Shown here: one piece after another, positions 24,201 through 35,800 of the stretch
Layout: the number at the start of each line of letters is the position of its first letter
Numbering within the stretch: the stretch's first letter is position 1
Source of the DNA: Bedellia somnulentella
Lineage: Eukaryota > Arthropoda > Insecta > Lepidoptera > Bedelliidae
NCBI GenBank assembly: GCA_963576735.1
Contig: OY755186.1
Coordinates: 12,635,970 to 12,699,969, forward strand
Direction: 5' to 3'
Length of the DNA: 64,000 nt
Position numbers and translations under genes: made by a program
The notes under the pieces: generated by a model
What the model was told of the DNA's origin: nothing
What the model saw: only the letters and a program-made list of their open reading frames with translations
The model's database searches: none

Positions 24201-24977
24201 CCTGAGTAGGTGCGAAGATTTCCGGTCGGTTAGCATATGACTAAGGAAAAGATGATTTCTCGTAACCAACGAATATTGATATTAAAATTCGTGCGACCCA
24301 AAAATAAATTAATGTTATTAGTGGTTAGGAAACCTGGGACAACAAGTTTCAAAAGTAGATGAGGAAATTCTTATTATAAAGATTTAGTTATTCCTTCTAG
24401 GGATTACAGCGTTTAGTATATGTTTCAAAAAATACATCTCCAGGCTCAAGGACGGAACCGTATCGAACAGCACTGCTTTCTGCACTTTTGTCGACCGTCG
24501 GCTGGTTAGAATTAATCCGTTCACATGTTCGTTGATCTCGTGGTACAGATCGAAATAATTCACGTGATATTTACTATAAATAAATTCGACGGCGACCGAT
24601 CCCATAAAACTCTATCGTTTCTTTTCGCTTTTTAATATAATGTGCTTGAATATTTGAAAAACAGGCATCCAAAGTGTATAATAAATATAATAATAGAATA
24701 AAAAAATGTAAATGTGAATAAAACTCGAAGATTTCCCTGGATAGTAAAAATAGCAATCGATAGTCTCTGCCTATCCCCATGAAAAATGATGAGGCGTGGG
24801 TATATTAATGTATGTAAACATCATAGTTATGTTTGGCTGGATATTGTACTTACTCAATGCAGTAAATGCAGCAAATGACAAGAAAACAACTTGCCATAAT
24901 CTTAAATCACCAACAACCATCCGCTCCAACCATTCAGGCTCCTCAGAGTTTTTTATAACATCCATAAGAGGATCCAT
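21224..24977 (-). CDS. Tmie: Transmembrane inner ear expressed protein (TMIE) homolog
   Basis: TMIE is an accessory subunit of the mechanotransduction (TMC) channel complex in vertebrate hair cells and nematode neurons; the insect role is inferred. Coding exons: 24977-24854, 23209-23057, 22154-22041 and 21390-21224. All junctions are GT-AG, phases agree, and the total is 558 nt (185 residues plus TAA). Residues about 25-56 read LRLWQVVFLSF..., a single transmembrane helix ending CCCFRFRIPRTKQQIEADY. This matches the family signature, in which MRLWHVV is followed by the helix and CRVPRTRKEIEARY. The C-terminal part is charged, then Ser/Pro-rich, ending NNKMDF. The start at 24977 was chosen because its context is GCCATGG. 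The same frame is open upstream for about 47 codons without an ATG. The exon 2 donor (GATG/GTATTC) is weak and is the least certain junction. A poly(A) signal lies at 21127-21122. Confidence 0.85.
22270..22456. mobile_element. MITE with AGAGCTTATTCCATT ends
   Basis: About 187 bp with inverted ends AGAGCTTATTCCATT and AATGGAATAAGCTCT. Inside, AGTGGAATAAC occurs twice and GACGTCTGAA twice, giving an internally repetitive, partly palindromic element. It lies in Tmie intron 2. Confidence 0.75.
22535..22676 (+). repeat. SINE-A 3' part
   Basis: From ATGCGGTTGGAGACGCATCA through CAAAAGTGGCTGAGGAGTTC to GGCCGTAAGTATATGTA. The same short 3' variant (GAGGAGTTTCTAGCTCTGAA) occurs at 12855 and 61290, which points to a subfamily. 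Confidence 0.7.
23210..24853 (-). other. Tmie intron 1, with SINE-A copies and an unassigned open frame
   Basis: The intron contains SINE-A pieces in both orientations (about 23440-23595 plus, 23655-23885 minus, 24060-24205 plus, 24340-24425 plus) and an RTE-like LINE tail around 24745-24820. At 24430-24600 lies a GC-richer stretch whose minus strand is open in two frames; its phase does not fit between Tmie exons 1 and 2. Confidence 0.55.
23655..23885 (-). repeat. SINE-A copy
   Basis: A minus-strand copy preceded by a TA-rich run and TACTCACGGCTATAAATCC, containing GGGTCTCCAACCGCATCGCC, ending near GGAGTAGTGCTATTCTAAGC. Confidence 0.75.
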
Positions 24978-25859
24978 GGCGGTAAAATTATAATGCACAA
25001 AACAATGAAACAACGCAGGCAGATGTTTTAATACTGAAACTAATTGGCCTAATTCAAGAAATTGTTGGTTAGCCACACCTAATACGACCTTCCCAGCCGC
25101 ACCTAGTTTTCCTGTCACCCTTGTTTTCTACTTTGCCATATTTTACAGGTTTTTGATTATTTTATTACAAGTTTTAATTCTAAGGCTTAATGGTTCAACT
25201 TTAAGTCTATTTGCATTTACTATAGGGGTAAGCAGATAGCTTTTTGTTCACCGGAAAACTGAAGTGACTCTTCAGTAGAAATTGATCTTTTCATTTGAAA
25301 TTGTACCAAATGGTTAATAAAACATATTTGTTTGACGAATCCAACATGCATTGAACCATCATTGAACTGCATTTCATTTCATTACTTCACGACCGCTTTT
25401 CCATCAAGAGGTATAAAAACCATAGTACATATAAGTTACAGCACTCTTAACTAAGTATCGGTTTGATTAATATATTATATCATTCCTTGAGTTTTTAACT
25501 TCGGTATTCCATATATTTATACTGTAAAGAATTAACAGGAACGCTTCCGATTAACGTGTCGTTATATTCGAATACTATCTAAACAATGTTACGGTTTTTA
25601 TTTAGCGAGTGGCAACATTATGCTACCCTGATTCGTGATAGTTAAATCATTCATTCATTTCATTCACCAATCGTCTTCGTAGAAAATAGGGGTGTCGAGT
25701 CTGTGTGATAACCTCCGATAAAATTTAATAATTTTCAAAGATTACAATGAATCACTTATGATAATAGTGTATTGAGTTGTTTAAAAGGTGCACTGAGTAA
25801 TGTGGTGTAATATTGTTTATATTCTTACGGTCCCTCTGTAGCGATTATACAAATTAAAT
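24978..25859. promoter_or_regulatory. Divergent upstream region between Tmie and the UPF0047 gene
   Basis: About 880 bp separate the Tmie ATG (minus) from the UPF0047 ATG (plus), so one short region must carry both promoters or a shared one. I see no TATA box I would trust. Nothing repeat-like is recognised. Confidence 0.5.
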
Positions 25860-28800
25860 ATGGCCTCAAACCGAGGTATTCAGATTGGATCCGCGTGGTT
25901 TCAACGGAAGCTGAACTTACGACCTCAGCACAGAGGCGTTCATCTGGTAACGGAGGAGATCTTGAAACAGGTGCCTGAGTTGTCACAGTTCGCAGTCGGC
26001 CTGTGCCATATTCAAAGTGAGTATACTGCACCCCCTTCCACTTGTCAGATTCTTACTGCATTTTCTGGTGCGGATTTATTATTGTTTTTATTTTAATATC
26101 ATCTAGTATATAGCCTTGGTCACCTATATTTAATGGGGCTGTGGTAAAAATTTCAGTAATGCACACATCAGCGAGTCTAGCCCTAAATGAGAGCTGGGAT
26201 CCGGATGTTAGAGATGACATGGAAATGATGCTCAATAAAATTGTTCCGGAAGGATTGCAGTATCGACACTCTTGTGAAGGACCAGACGATATGGTTAGTA
26301 ATTGACTATTTGTTCAAAATACTGTAATACACTACAAAAATACTGTACACTGAACATGTAAGTGAAATGAAATTGTTTCACTATAAACTACGAAGACTTG
26401 ATAAATGACTGCATTGTTGACACTATTACAATATTATTTATTGTAACTACAGTACACAACAATGTTTGTATTTATAGTATGTAGTTTTGTTGAACTAAGA
26501 AATCCCCTTCGACTGTGTGTTAACCTTGACTTTATTTCCAACAGCCAGCACATGTCAAAGCATGTTTCCTAGGCTCCTCATTGACAATACCAATTACTGA
26601 TGGAAAGCTAAATCTTGGGACCTGGCAAGGGGTATGGCTCTGTGAGCATCGTAACCATGCAGGAAGCAGAAAAGTAAGTTAAATATCTTTATATGACTTT
26701 TTAACTAGTATGTTATTAATTATTAATGCTAATGCTGATTTTTCTCTAATGATTATTTATTTATATTGCATTGAAAGTGTGGTGGGTTGTTATTTTTAGT
26801 TCAAGCATATTAATTGTTCTGATTGATCATAACTTTTACTATCTATCATTGTTAGTCTTCCATACCAAGGACAACCCTTTTGGAGATTGGCCCTTGTAAT
26901 TGTGAATATATTTCTGAATATACAATATTATTTTACTATACATTACACACTTTTAAAACATACTGTTATTGAAGCACACATTGCTTGATTTGTAAAGAAA
27001 TGCCATCATTCACTATGGGTTCTGCTTATTTATTTTTCCATTAAATTTTGAGGTTAAGAGGGACCGCTGTCTATTTAAATCTATTATGTGTAAGTGATTT
27101 ATTTTCATATTGATAATGTGTGGATAATGCTTAGAACCAAGGGTTATGCAGTTCTTCTTTGTAAATTTTATTTAATCAAATATGATAAATAAGAATCAAA
27201 AGGCCACAATATTGATAAAAGAATACTAAAGACTTCCAGTGACTGTTTACTTAGTATTTAGATATTATTAAAATGGTTGATTTCTTGGTAAAGATATCAC
27301 TCTAAAATTATATCTAAGCATAAGCTTTTCATAATTGTCATCCAGATTATTTTGACTTATTTTGGCCATAACATCTCTCAAGTGGCTGACATGCCCATAT
27401 CTACATAATTAAGAATACCTCCTTGAAAGGATCAACAATCCTCTACAATTTGTAGGCTTATTCAGTTCTGATCTACTTTGATGCTATACTGTACTTTCTT
27501 ATTCCTTTGCATAGTAGATCCTCATGGGGTTAATGTAGTTCATGAAGGTTTATGCTTCTGATGGAAAGTTAGTTAGTTAGTTAGCTATTTCAGAAGGGCA
27601 AGCACGAGCCGTGTTTAAACTAGTTATTGCTTTATCCCAATAAAGCAGCCATCTCTTACTTAGCACTTACTTAGTATTGTATACTGCCATCTCATTCTAA
27701 CCGTTATTGTGTCGATAAAATAGTGCTCGTGCTTGCCCTGCTGATCTAATTAATTCTTGACACTGATGATAAAACATATGTATTCCTTATATTAAACCAA
27801 CAAGTAATTAAACAAGTAATCTGATTTAAAATAGTTTTTGCAACCAGCCGAAATTTATATTAATGTGAATCTAGAAGTATTAAAATGTTTCAACACTGAT
27901 ATAAACTCAGTTGTTTGCAAAGCTTTTGAATTAAAAGTATTTCTGTAAAAATACGAAACCATGTTTTGTTAAGCCATAATTGGATGTAGTTAATCAGAAA
28001 GGACTAAACCCACAAAACATGGATTTCGAGATATGACCATTTGAAGTTTAGATTAGTTAGAATTTGAGTGCTTTTTCATACTGTGGGTTAGGTTAGGTAA
28101 TAAACAGTTAGCGCGCACTTAAATATAGTTTTCACTTCTTCATAGCTTCAACCCTCAGCAATATGTTTGCATACTTAAATCAATTTTGGCAAAAGTGTGG
28201 GTCTAGTTCTTAACTACATCCAATATATCTGTGTGATGTTTTGCTTTAGAATAGCAATAAACCTTGTCTTACCAACCGTGGCCACTAAGGCTATTTACTT
28301 TTTAAGTAATAGTTGAGTGATGTGACTGGAGACCCATAACAAATCATTAACTATATTAACCCCACTAAGCTTCCAAAAGTAGCTTATAATTACAATTTAT
28401 AAAGCTTTGGTTATCCTTTGTTGGACTTTATAGCCATGAGTATAATTTGTACACCATAAATACATACATACATACATACATACATATACTCACGGCTATA
28501 ATTCCCTAGAAGGGGTAGCCAGAGCCAATGAATTATAAATTCCTCAGCCACTTTTGGAAGTTGAGTGGGGAAAAGGCAGTAAAATAAAGGTTTTTGGTGA
28601 TGGGTCTCCAACCGCATCGCCCAAAAATCCAATAAAAAGCATAAATACTTGGTCACAATGAAGAAAGTACTCCTCAAGATTTTCTAAGGAAGACTACATT
28701 TGCCTCATGGATATAAATAAGGCTTAAATGCTATGACAAGCATATAATTTGTTTGATATGGCACACTTATTTTGCATAACAGACCTATATATTTCTCTTT

Positions 28801-28929
28801 TTCTTGTAAACTATGTTGCCATGTAAGTAACATATGATAAATTTTGTTTTTTAGATTGTGGTGACATTGTCAGGATGTCCCCGCGACTCCCCGCTGTCGC
28901 CCGTGTCAGCAGCATCATGTTCCAGTTAG
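25860..28929 (+). CDS. YjbQ/UPF0047 family protein
   Basis: The family is small, widely conserved and folds as a compact beta-rich trimer; bacterial members show weak thiamine-phosphate-synthase-like activity, but the animal function is not settled. Coding exons: 25860-26016, 26157-26293, 26545-26673 and 28855-28929. Junctions are GT-AG, phases agree, and the sum is 498 nt (165 residues plus TAG). Family motifs seen: WFQRKLNL, RGVHLVTEEIL, VGLCHIQ joined across intron 1 to IMHTSASLALNE, DPDVRDDME, CEGPDDM joined across intron 2 to PAHVKACFLG, LTIPITDGKLNLGTWQG and LCEHRNHAG. The His in HTSASL and the EHR segment are the conserved polar positions of the family. The last exon adds a Ser/Pro-rich, Cys-containing tail (SPLSPVSAASCSS) beyond the usual end. 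Intron 3 is 2.2 kb and repeat-bearing. Confidence 0.93.
27595..27739. mobile_element. MITE, AGGGCAAGCACGAGC family, copy 2
   Basis: 145 bp with perfect 15-bp terminal inverted repeats (27595-27609 and 27725-27739). The target duplication is not clear. It shares its interior with copy 1. Confidence 0.8.
28470..28650 (-). repeat. SINE-A copy
   Basis: Begins after the CATACATACATACATACATA run; contains GAAGGGGTAGCCAGAGC, TGGAAGTTGAGTGGGGAAAA and GGGTCTCCAACCGCATCGCC. The 5' end is truncated within the AAAAATCC segment. Confidence 0.8.
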
Positions 28930-31900
28930 GATAGGACGGGGGGTGCGACCCCCCACTCCCATTCGCGACACTCCTCCAAGAGTGCTCGCAGGTAAACCCG
29001 CCTCCCAGACTGTACATACATACGTAGCCACCCCGCCCTTAGTGTAAGAGGAATTGAGCTACTTGGCGGGGTCCAATAAGTCGCTTGTACTGTATATAAT
29101 ATAAGGAGGCGGTTTTAAAAATCATAATGTAATCAGGTTAATTTTGAGATAAGGTGTGGAGGGTTCTGATGACTGATTTCTTTTTATTTTGTTATGGGAA
29201 TGTTGAAGTTGTAATTTATGATATAAGGGGTCTGCTTTCCTAGATATTTGGGGTAACAGTTTAAGATACTTTTATGTGGGTTGTAAGGTGCTGGTTGCCT
29301 TTCTAATGTCTCCTCTCTACTACTCATCATGAATATTAATGTTTAAAGCCCCCACTTCTGCTCGCCAAATAGCCCATCTAAAGTTTTGGTTCCAAGAATA
29401 ATTAAATAATTCCTGAATTCGCGTTTGCTACTATTCTGAATAATAAGCTTAAAAAATGCATTGAAAATATGTGCCTAAAACACAAGTGGATTTGTTAAAA
29501 AATAGCGACTTTGTTGTTATCTTTTCCAAGCACAGATGATAAAGAAAATTGTTTATATCCACAAAACAATACGTCGAAAATTATCTTTAAATTTTATTTT
29601 TACTATTATTTTGAAATACTGCTGGACAGATTTACTATTAAGGCAAATAAAATTTTATGTAAACACGTCTTTCTACATGATAGTAGTAGGGGTGGTGGAC
29701 CTGAACAAATTGTATTAATCAATAATTACTACTAAGAAAGCTTTGGATTATATCCTACAAATAGTTCATAGTAAAGCAAGGTCTGAGACCTAACTATATT
29801 TCAATATGTACCGAAGTCATATAACTTAATAGAAAATCCCTTATGAGTAAAACTGTTGATTATACTATCATATTATTTGTTGGTGTATAATAACAGAGTT
29901 TATTGTTTGTTGTTTGGGATTTAATTTTAATTCAATTTAATCATTCCATTTAGTGGATTTCTTATGACTTTGGTCGTTTGCAAGTAGTTCAATATTATTA
30001 AAATATCATAGTAGTTTAAGAAACCACTGGATCAGTCCTAGGTTTGACAGTCAATTCAGAGCCTTCCGCGATGACATGTCTTGTGTCACACAGTTGTTTT
30101 AATTAAGTCTAGTTTGATTTATTGTTAAGATGTCCTACTCATTCTGGGTGAAACATAAGTAGTTGGCTGTAATAAACTTGAGTCGAGAAAGAAATTGCCG
30201 CATTTAATTGACATGAGCACTTAAAAGCTACCTTTTCAAGGTTATTGCCGCCAGCTACATGACGTTGATCCGTTATTATTTTGAAAAGCTTTGCTTTCGA
30301 AACTAAGCGCTAACTAATCATAGTTATGTCCAAGATAAATATGAGCGTGGTCAGCACATCTGTACTTTACAAACCTTAGCTATTTTAAGATTAAAGTATC
30401 AATTGTCAAAATTTTCACTACTGCACTAGTTTACATATTTTCGAAGTTCACCAGGAGACACTCTTGATTTCTTAACATGAAACGGATAATAAGGCACATT
30501 AGAAGTTTTGAGAGATCGGTCACTCATTTTATCCACCACCAATTTTATATGTGCTGGTTGCGGCCAGTTATAGGTTTATATTGTAGCTAAATACTTTGTA
30601 CGTGTACGGTTATAGGTCCCTTTTCTCTCCGTGTTAGGTTAGATGATGTGGGTGAGATATGTCCATAGCTTTAATGTAGAGGGCGCTGCGAGGCTCGTTG
30701 TATCAACGGGCGCTCGCTCCTGCACGGCTGACCTTCGTACCACGTCTAGTTGTAGTTGTATATCATTACTCTAAGATCATATAAGTGCCTCTCGATTGGG
30801 GTGGTCTCGTGTCGCGGCGCGGGACGGCTCTCTGAGTGTCTTGTGATGACTTCCTTTGATTGAGCGCAGTGCCGGGCTATCCTTGGCTTGCAAGTTACTT
30901 GAACAATAGACAGAAACAATACGATATTGTAAGGTGTATAACGGTCTGTAGATGTATGTCTTCCTATGTAAGTTCCATCACATGAAATCACTAAGAAAGC
31001 TATCTGGTATTGTGAATACAGATAGCGCGTATCCGCCCATTGCCATCTCCATAATGTAATGTATCAAATACTATAGTGTTCCAGTGTGCGGGTCGGCCAT
31101 AACTAACTAGGTACTGAATTATCGGTAGACTTGTGTGGATCGAACAATAGTATTTGTAGTGAGACTAAATTGTGACAGGGTTGAAAGACCTTCGTTTCTA
31201 CAGGAAAATTATGTAATATCCTAATATTATAGATAACTAATTGATAAATATTCCATTGATCGCAGTCGGCTCATCGTGTGAGTCGGGCCCCAACGGTAGG
31301 CCCAATAATGCAGTTTTGAATATTTTTTGTTCCGCTTTTAATGTCCGGTTGAAATAGCTTCTATGGCACAATTTTAACATTGAGACTTAGTTAGGATCTA
31401 ATAAATTATAAATAATAGGATACAAGAGTGTAACGGTACAAGGGATCTCCCCCCACGCACAAAGTGAGACGCGGCTGAAGCGTCTTACTAACTTTTATAC
31501 TGCATTGTACAAAGTGCGGGTGTCACTCGGCGGTGGCACGGATTGTCTTGCGACAACTTAGAATAATTAACATCTCACTTAGACTGCTTGTTGTATGAAC
31601 GCGGCGCTTTTCGTAGACATTTTTTGAACTCTATTTTATTCTATCTTTAAGAATTATCATGAATAAACTTATTATATTGGGGCATCGTTTGTAACTTTTT
31701 GGCGTTTTTCTTCATTCTATTGTTAACTACATTCCATTATGGCTTGTGTACTTTCTAATTATGTTTGGATTTGTTTTATTTTTTGTGTGTATTATTATTA
31801 CTTTATATTGTAGCGTTTTGTTACCCAATGTGTTATGAAATGCAAAGGAGGTGGTTATGAGGATGCTCATTAAGTGATCTTGACAATTAAATCAATGTTG

Positions 31901-32771
31901 TAAAATGTAAATATTTTTTGCATTTATATTTAAATATACTGTACATTTAAGGCAATCGTGTTTATTGATACTTGTCACGAGTGCAAATGTTGAGATGATA
32001 AGGTGAAAGTAGGACTCCACTGCCATTTTAGCATTTTTATGTTTCGTTTAGTTTCAACTAGAGTCTGCAAATGGACACATAGTAATGCGGTAGAATACCA
32101 CTCATCTAGGGTTGCTTTCTTTATTGGTTGATGTTATACTTAGTATTTGTAAGTTTACGTTTTGTATGGAACCACTCGTTCATCTTGTTGATGAGTTATT
32201 TGTAATAGTTTCGTTGAATATGTTAGCTTGATAAGCACGAGAATAGGCTGTTCAGTAACAACGAAGTCAAAGTATCTTAAGTGATATTAGTTTCATTTCT
32301 GTCACAATATCCAGCTTAGTCACCAAGACTTTAAATTGAGTATCATAGTGGCACGTATTTGCATTCCCGTACGGTTTGTGCTTTTCAATATGTAATTAAT
32401 TTGTTAATAGTGAATAATGTAAACGCTGCACATAGAGAAACGAGGTTGTAATCAGGAATAATAATCACGTTAAAAGACAAATAATTTGTGTGAATATAAT
32501 TTAAGAGCAATATAACTATATCATACGAGTGTACAGTTGATTACTTTACAAATGGTTGTCACAAATTCTTATAGAATAAAAGTATGGTCAGATAACAGTC
32601 GACAATCATGTTTGTTATGTTGCGTTCAAGTTGCTCATGGCGATAATATCAGTCATGGTAAATGTATTATTGTATCATACAATACGTGTACATTATAAAT
32701 ATATGCATACATATAGATCCACAATTATAAAAAGAGATTAAATACATATTTGCAAAAGTTAATTATCGAGT
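28930..32771. other. UPF0047 3' flank and intergenic region (tail-to-tail with the secreted-protein gene)
   Basis: About 3.8 kb with no coding content I can support. Candidate AATAAA signals occur near 29644, 30171 and 31661, so a long 3' UTR is possible. The part around 30640-30860 and 31430-31560 is GC-richer than its surroundings but shows no conserved protein on either strand. No SINE-A or SINE-B copy was recognised here, unlike nearly every other stretch of this length in the window. Confidence 0.5.
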
Positions 32772-32777
32772 TTTATT
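32772..32777 (-). terminator. Candidate poly(A) signal of the secreted coiled-coil gene
   Basis: AATAAA on the minus strand, about 104 nt after the TAG stop codon. Confidence 0.45.
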
Positions 32778-32880
32778 TACTTAATTATCTCAGTCATATA
32801 CTCTATACATATTAGTAGTTGGGCGAATACTCCTATGAGCTAGGTCTATGTTATCAAACAGTAGTGGCTGTTGCGCCGCT

Positions 32881-35800
32881 CTAGATGTTCTCTACACTTG
32901 TCGTGTTGTGGCTTTCAATATCAGCATCTGCAACAGAAACAATGAATAAAGGAAAGAACAATCTCGACACAGATACTTTATCCTTCATACTGTCCATCAC
33001 GTTTATTCATTCTTTATTTATTAGTAATAATCCCCACATGAGGTTTTCATGAACAAAACCATTCAAAAAAACAATGAAATTAGTATTATTGGAATGATAG
33101 TTTAGAATGGAGCCTTGAAGAAACTAAATAAGGAGATGTTGGAGTATTTTTTTAGAGGCACAATAACTGCCAACTTAAGTATCGTAAGATACATTTAGAA
33201 AACCATTTAAGGAATTAGTTAAAAATTTATATTCTACTAATCTTTTACTATAGGTTTTTGAGAAGCTTGATACCAGCGTAGTGCTAATCTAGCTCAACCG
33301 TAATACATAATCTTAGTAGTTTTTGCGAAATGTGAAAACTCCTGGGCTTCTAATGATCCAGTAACTCGATCCACTAATGGACCGAAAAGCCTTCTGAACG
33401 ATCCACTAATACCAAAGTACGGCGGTAGTGCTTAGAATAATCGAACTTTTTTTTTCCGCGGTTGTCGTAAAAGGTACATACATATTGTCACGGCCATAAA
33501 TCCTAAAAAGTCAGAGCTTTAGAGCTAGACTCTTCACTCCTCAGCCACATTTGGGAGTTGATAGGGGCCATGATGGTAGAAATAAAGTATCATTGATGAT
33601 GGGTCTTACACCGCATTGCCCAAAAACCATTTAAAAAGCCCCCATACCCTTAGTCTCCTCTTATGAAACCCGTAGGTAGAAAGGGGTAGTGACATTCTAC
33701 ACGGCATAAAAATCTTAAAAGGTGACTTAGAGAATTGGGGCTTTTTAAGTTTAAATTTTTAATTCCGAAGCTCTGGCTATCCTTTTTGGGATTTATACCC
33801 TTCAGTGTATGTATGTGTTGTAGCTTACCTTTCAATTTAGCCTGAACAGTCAAGAAACTGGCCTTGACTTTATCGAGTGCATCTCCCAGCCCGGTCTTGA
33901 TGTGGTTGAACTCCTGCGTGACGAGCGACAGGCGGCCCAACAGGTAGTTCAGGTTGTCGTCCACCTCCGTCATGCGCGTGGTTATCAGACCCACCTGGGG
34001 GAATTGAAATTGAAATCATAAAGGTAAAAGATTGTTGTCTTAGATTTTAGGACACATTAGACATTAGTCTATTCTCGTTTAATCGTTTATCCTCGAAGGT
34101 ATAGCAGAGGTTCGAACATTTTTACACATCATGCGACAATTTATCACCTGATATTCAGATTGCCCTCATCATAATTACCTAGTTTAAAGAACCCATATAT
34201 AATATCTGTAAGTACAAGTATGTTAGAGGAAGCAAGAAACGTGGGTAAGGTTTTATGGTGGTTGGAGATCCTACCTACTCGTTCAGTGTATAAGCGTGTG
34301 ACTGTATTATTTGGTCAACTTACTTTATCCTTCATACTGTCCATCACGTTAGCGCTGCTGTTTACGTATTGTTCAGTTTGTTCCTGAAAGAAAAAATCTT
34401 ATTAGTACAAGAGAATAATGAAACTTGAAAGGTTTGCCAAGATCGTACCAATTGGATCGATAGGCACTGCCTACCCCAATGTGAGATGAAGGCATAAGTA
34501 TTTGTATTTATGCCACAATGCAGCTCCTTATCCTTACTTCCATATTGTCGGATTTACTCTCGACAGTCGGTAATTCCCAGGATTCGGATATTACACTGTA
34601 ATATAATGTTGGACCTTCTGTTAGCGCAGATATAACACTACGAGCTTGAGGTGATGGAAGATTTCAACTCTCCCAATGTTAATCTGGTCTCCAAAATTAA
34701 ATAAAGGTCCAAGGGATTCTATGGGTAGGAGTCTTGGGAATTGAGCATAAGCTACTTGAAAGAATGGTCACCACATCAATACAGAAGCCAAGAATCTATT
34801 GCGATTCCTGGGATAGCTATTTATTCATGCATACCTATAATTAGCAAATCTGCCTCCGTGGCCTAGCGGTAAAATATTCCGCTCACAGTTCATAGTTCCT
34901 GGGTTTGTTTCCCCGGGGATTGATTCATTATTCCATCATTCATGATCACTTCTGAATAGTACATACATACATATTCTCACGCCGCCGTTAGTTCCCATTG
35001 GGGCAGGCAGAGACTATCGATCGCCACTTTGTACGATCCTGGCAAACCTCTCTGGCTTCGTTTACATCCATCAATCTTTTCATACATGCTCTTTTATTCT
35101 TCATACTGCGGACACCTGCTTTTTTGAGCACATTTTCTATTTGAACGACATGATAGTCCAGTGGGTAGCACACCCGCCCGAAAACAGAAGGGCGTGCGTT
35201 CCAATCCTGGGACGGGCCTACACCAATTTGTCTTTTCTAAAGTCATAAGTGTGGTTAATTTATCATGGTTGTTATTGTTAACGGTGAGGGAAAACATCGT
35301 GAGGAAACCCACATGGCTGGGTTGTACTTAGTCATGTGACAGTGTATTCGTACAAAACGGCGATAGGCCTGCCCCCTATCACACCTGGGGTGTACACAGT
35401 GAGTACACTGTCTAAGCAAAACGTGGGTACCTTCTCTGGAAACTAGATGGCGCTTGCCATGTGAGTTCAGAAGTATTGGTACCTCTGCCAACCCTTTCGG
35501 GGATAAACGGCGTGAACGTTTATGTTATTTTCTATTTGATCCAAATGTGTCTTCCGAGGTCGTCCTCTACTAGTTAATAGTTTCTGAATAGTGAAGCTTA
35601 CTAATTGTGATAAAATATTCATGATCGGTATTTGCTACGATATGTAACCCTTACAGACAATCTAAGTTAGAAACGTTACCTTTTTATAGTATTATATTTA
35701 TTACATACATACATATACTCACGGTCATAAATCCCTAGAAGGGTAGCCAGAGCTAAGGAATAAGTAATTTCTCAGCCACTTTTAGAAAGTTAAGTGGGGA

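Larger units (their letters stand above)
26674..28854 (+). other. UPF0047 gene intron 3
   Basis: It holds a run of AGTT repeats (about 27567-27585), a 145-bp MITE (27595-27739), a degraded plus-strand SINE-A (about 28255-28445) followed by CATA repeats, and a better preserved minus-strand SINE-A (about 28470-28650). The rest is AT-rich with no exon seen. Confidence 0.6.

Noticed and set aside
30746..30991. 81-codon minus-strand open frame
   Set aside because: Low-complexity, no splice context or recognisable family; left as non-coding.
34846..34920. Possible tRNA gene starting GCCTCCGTGGCC
   Set aside because: The B-box is degraded and the cloverleaf cannot be formed; SINE relic.
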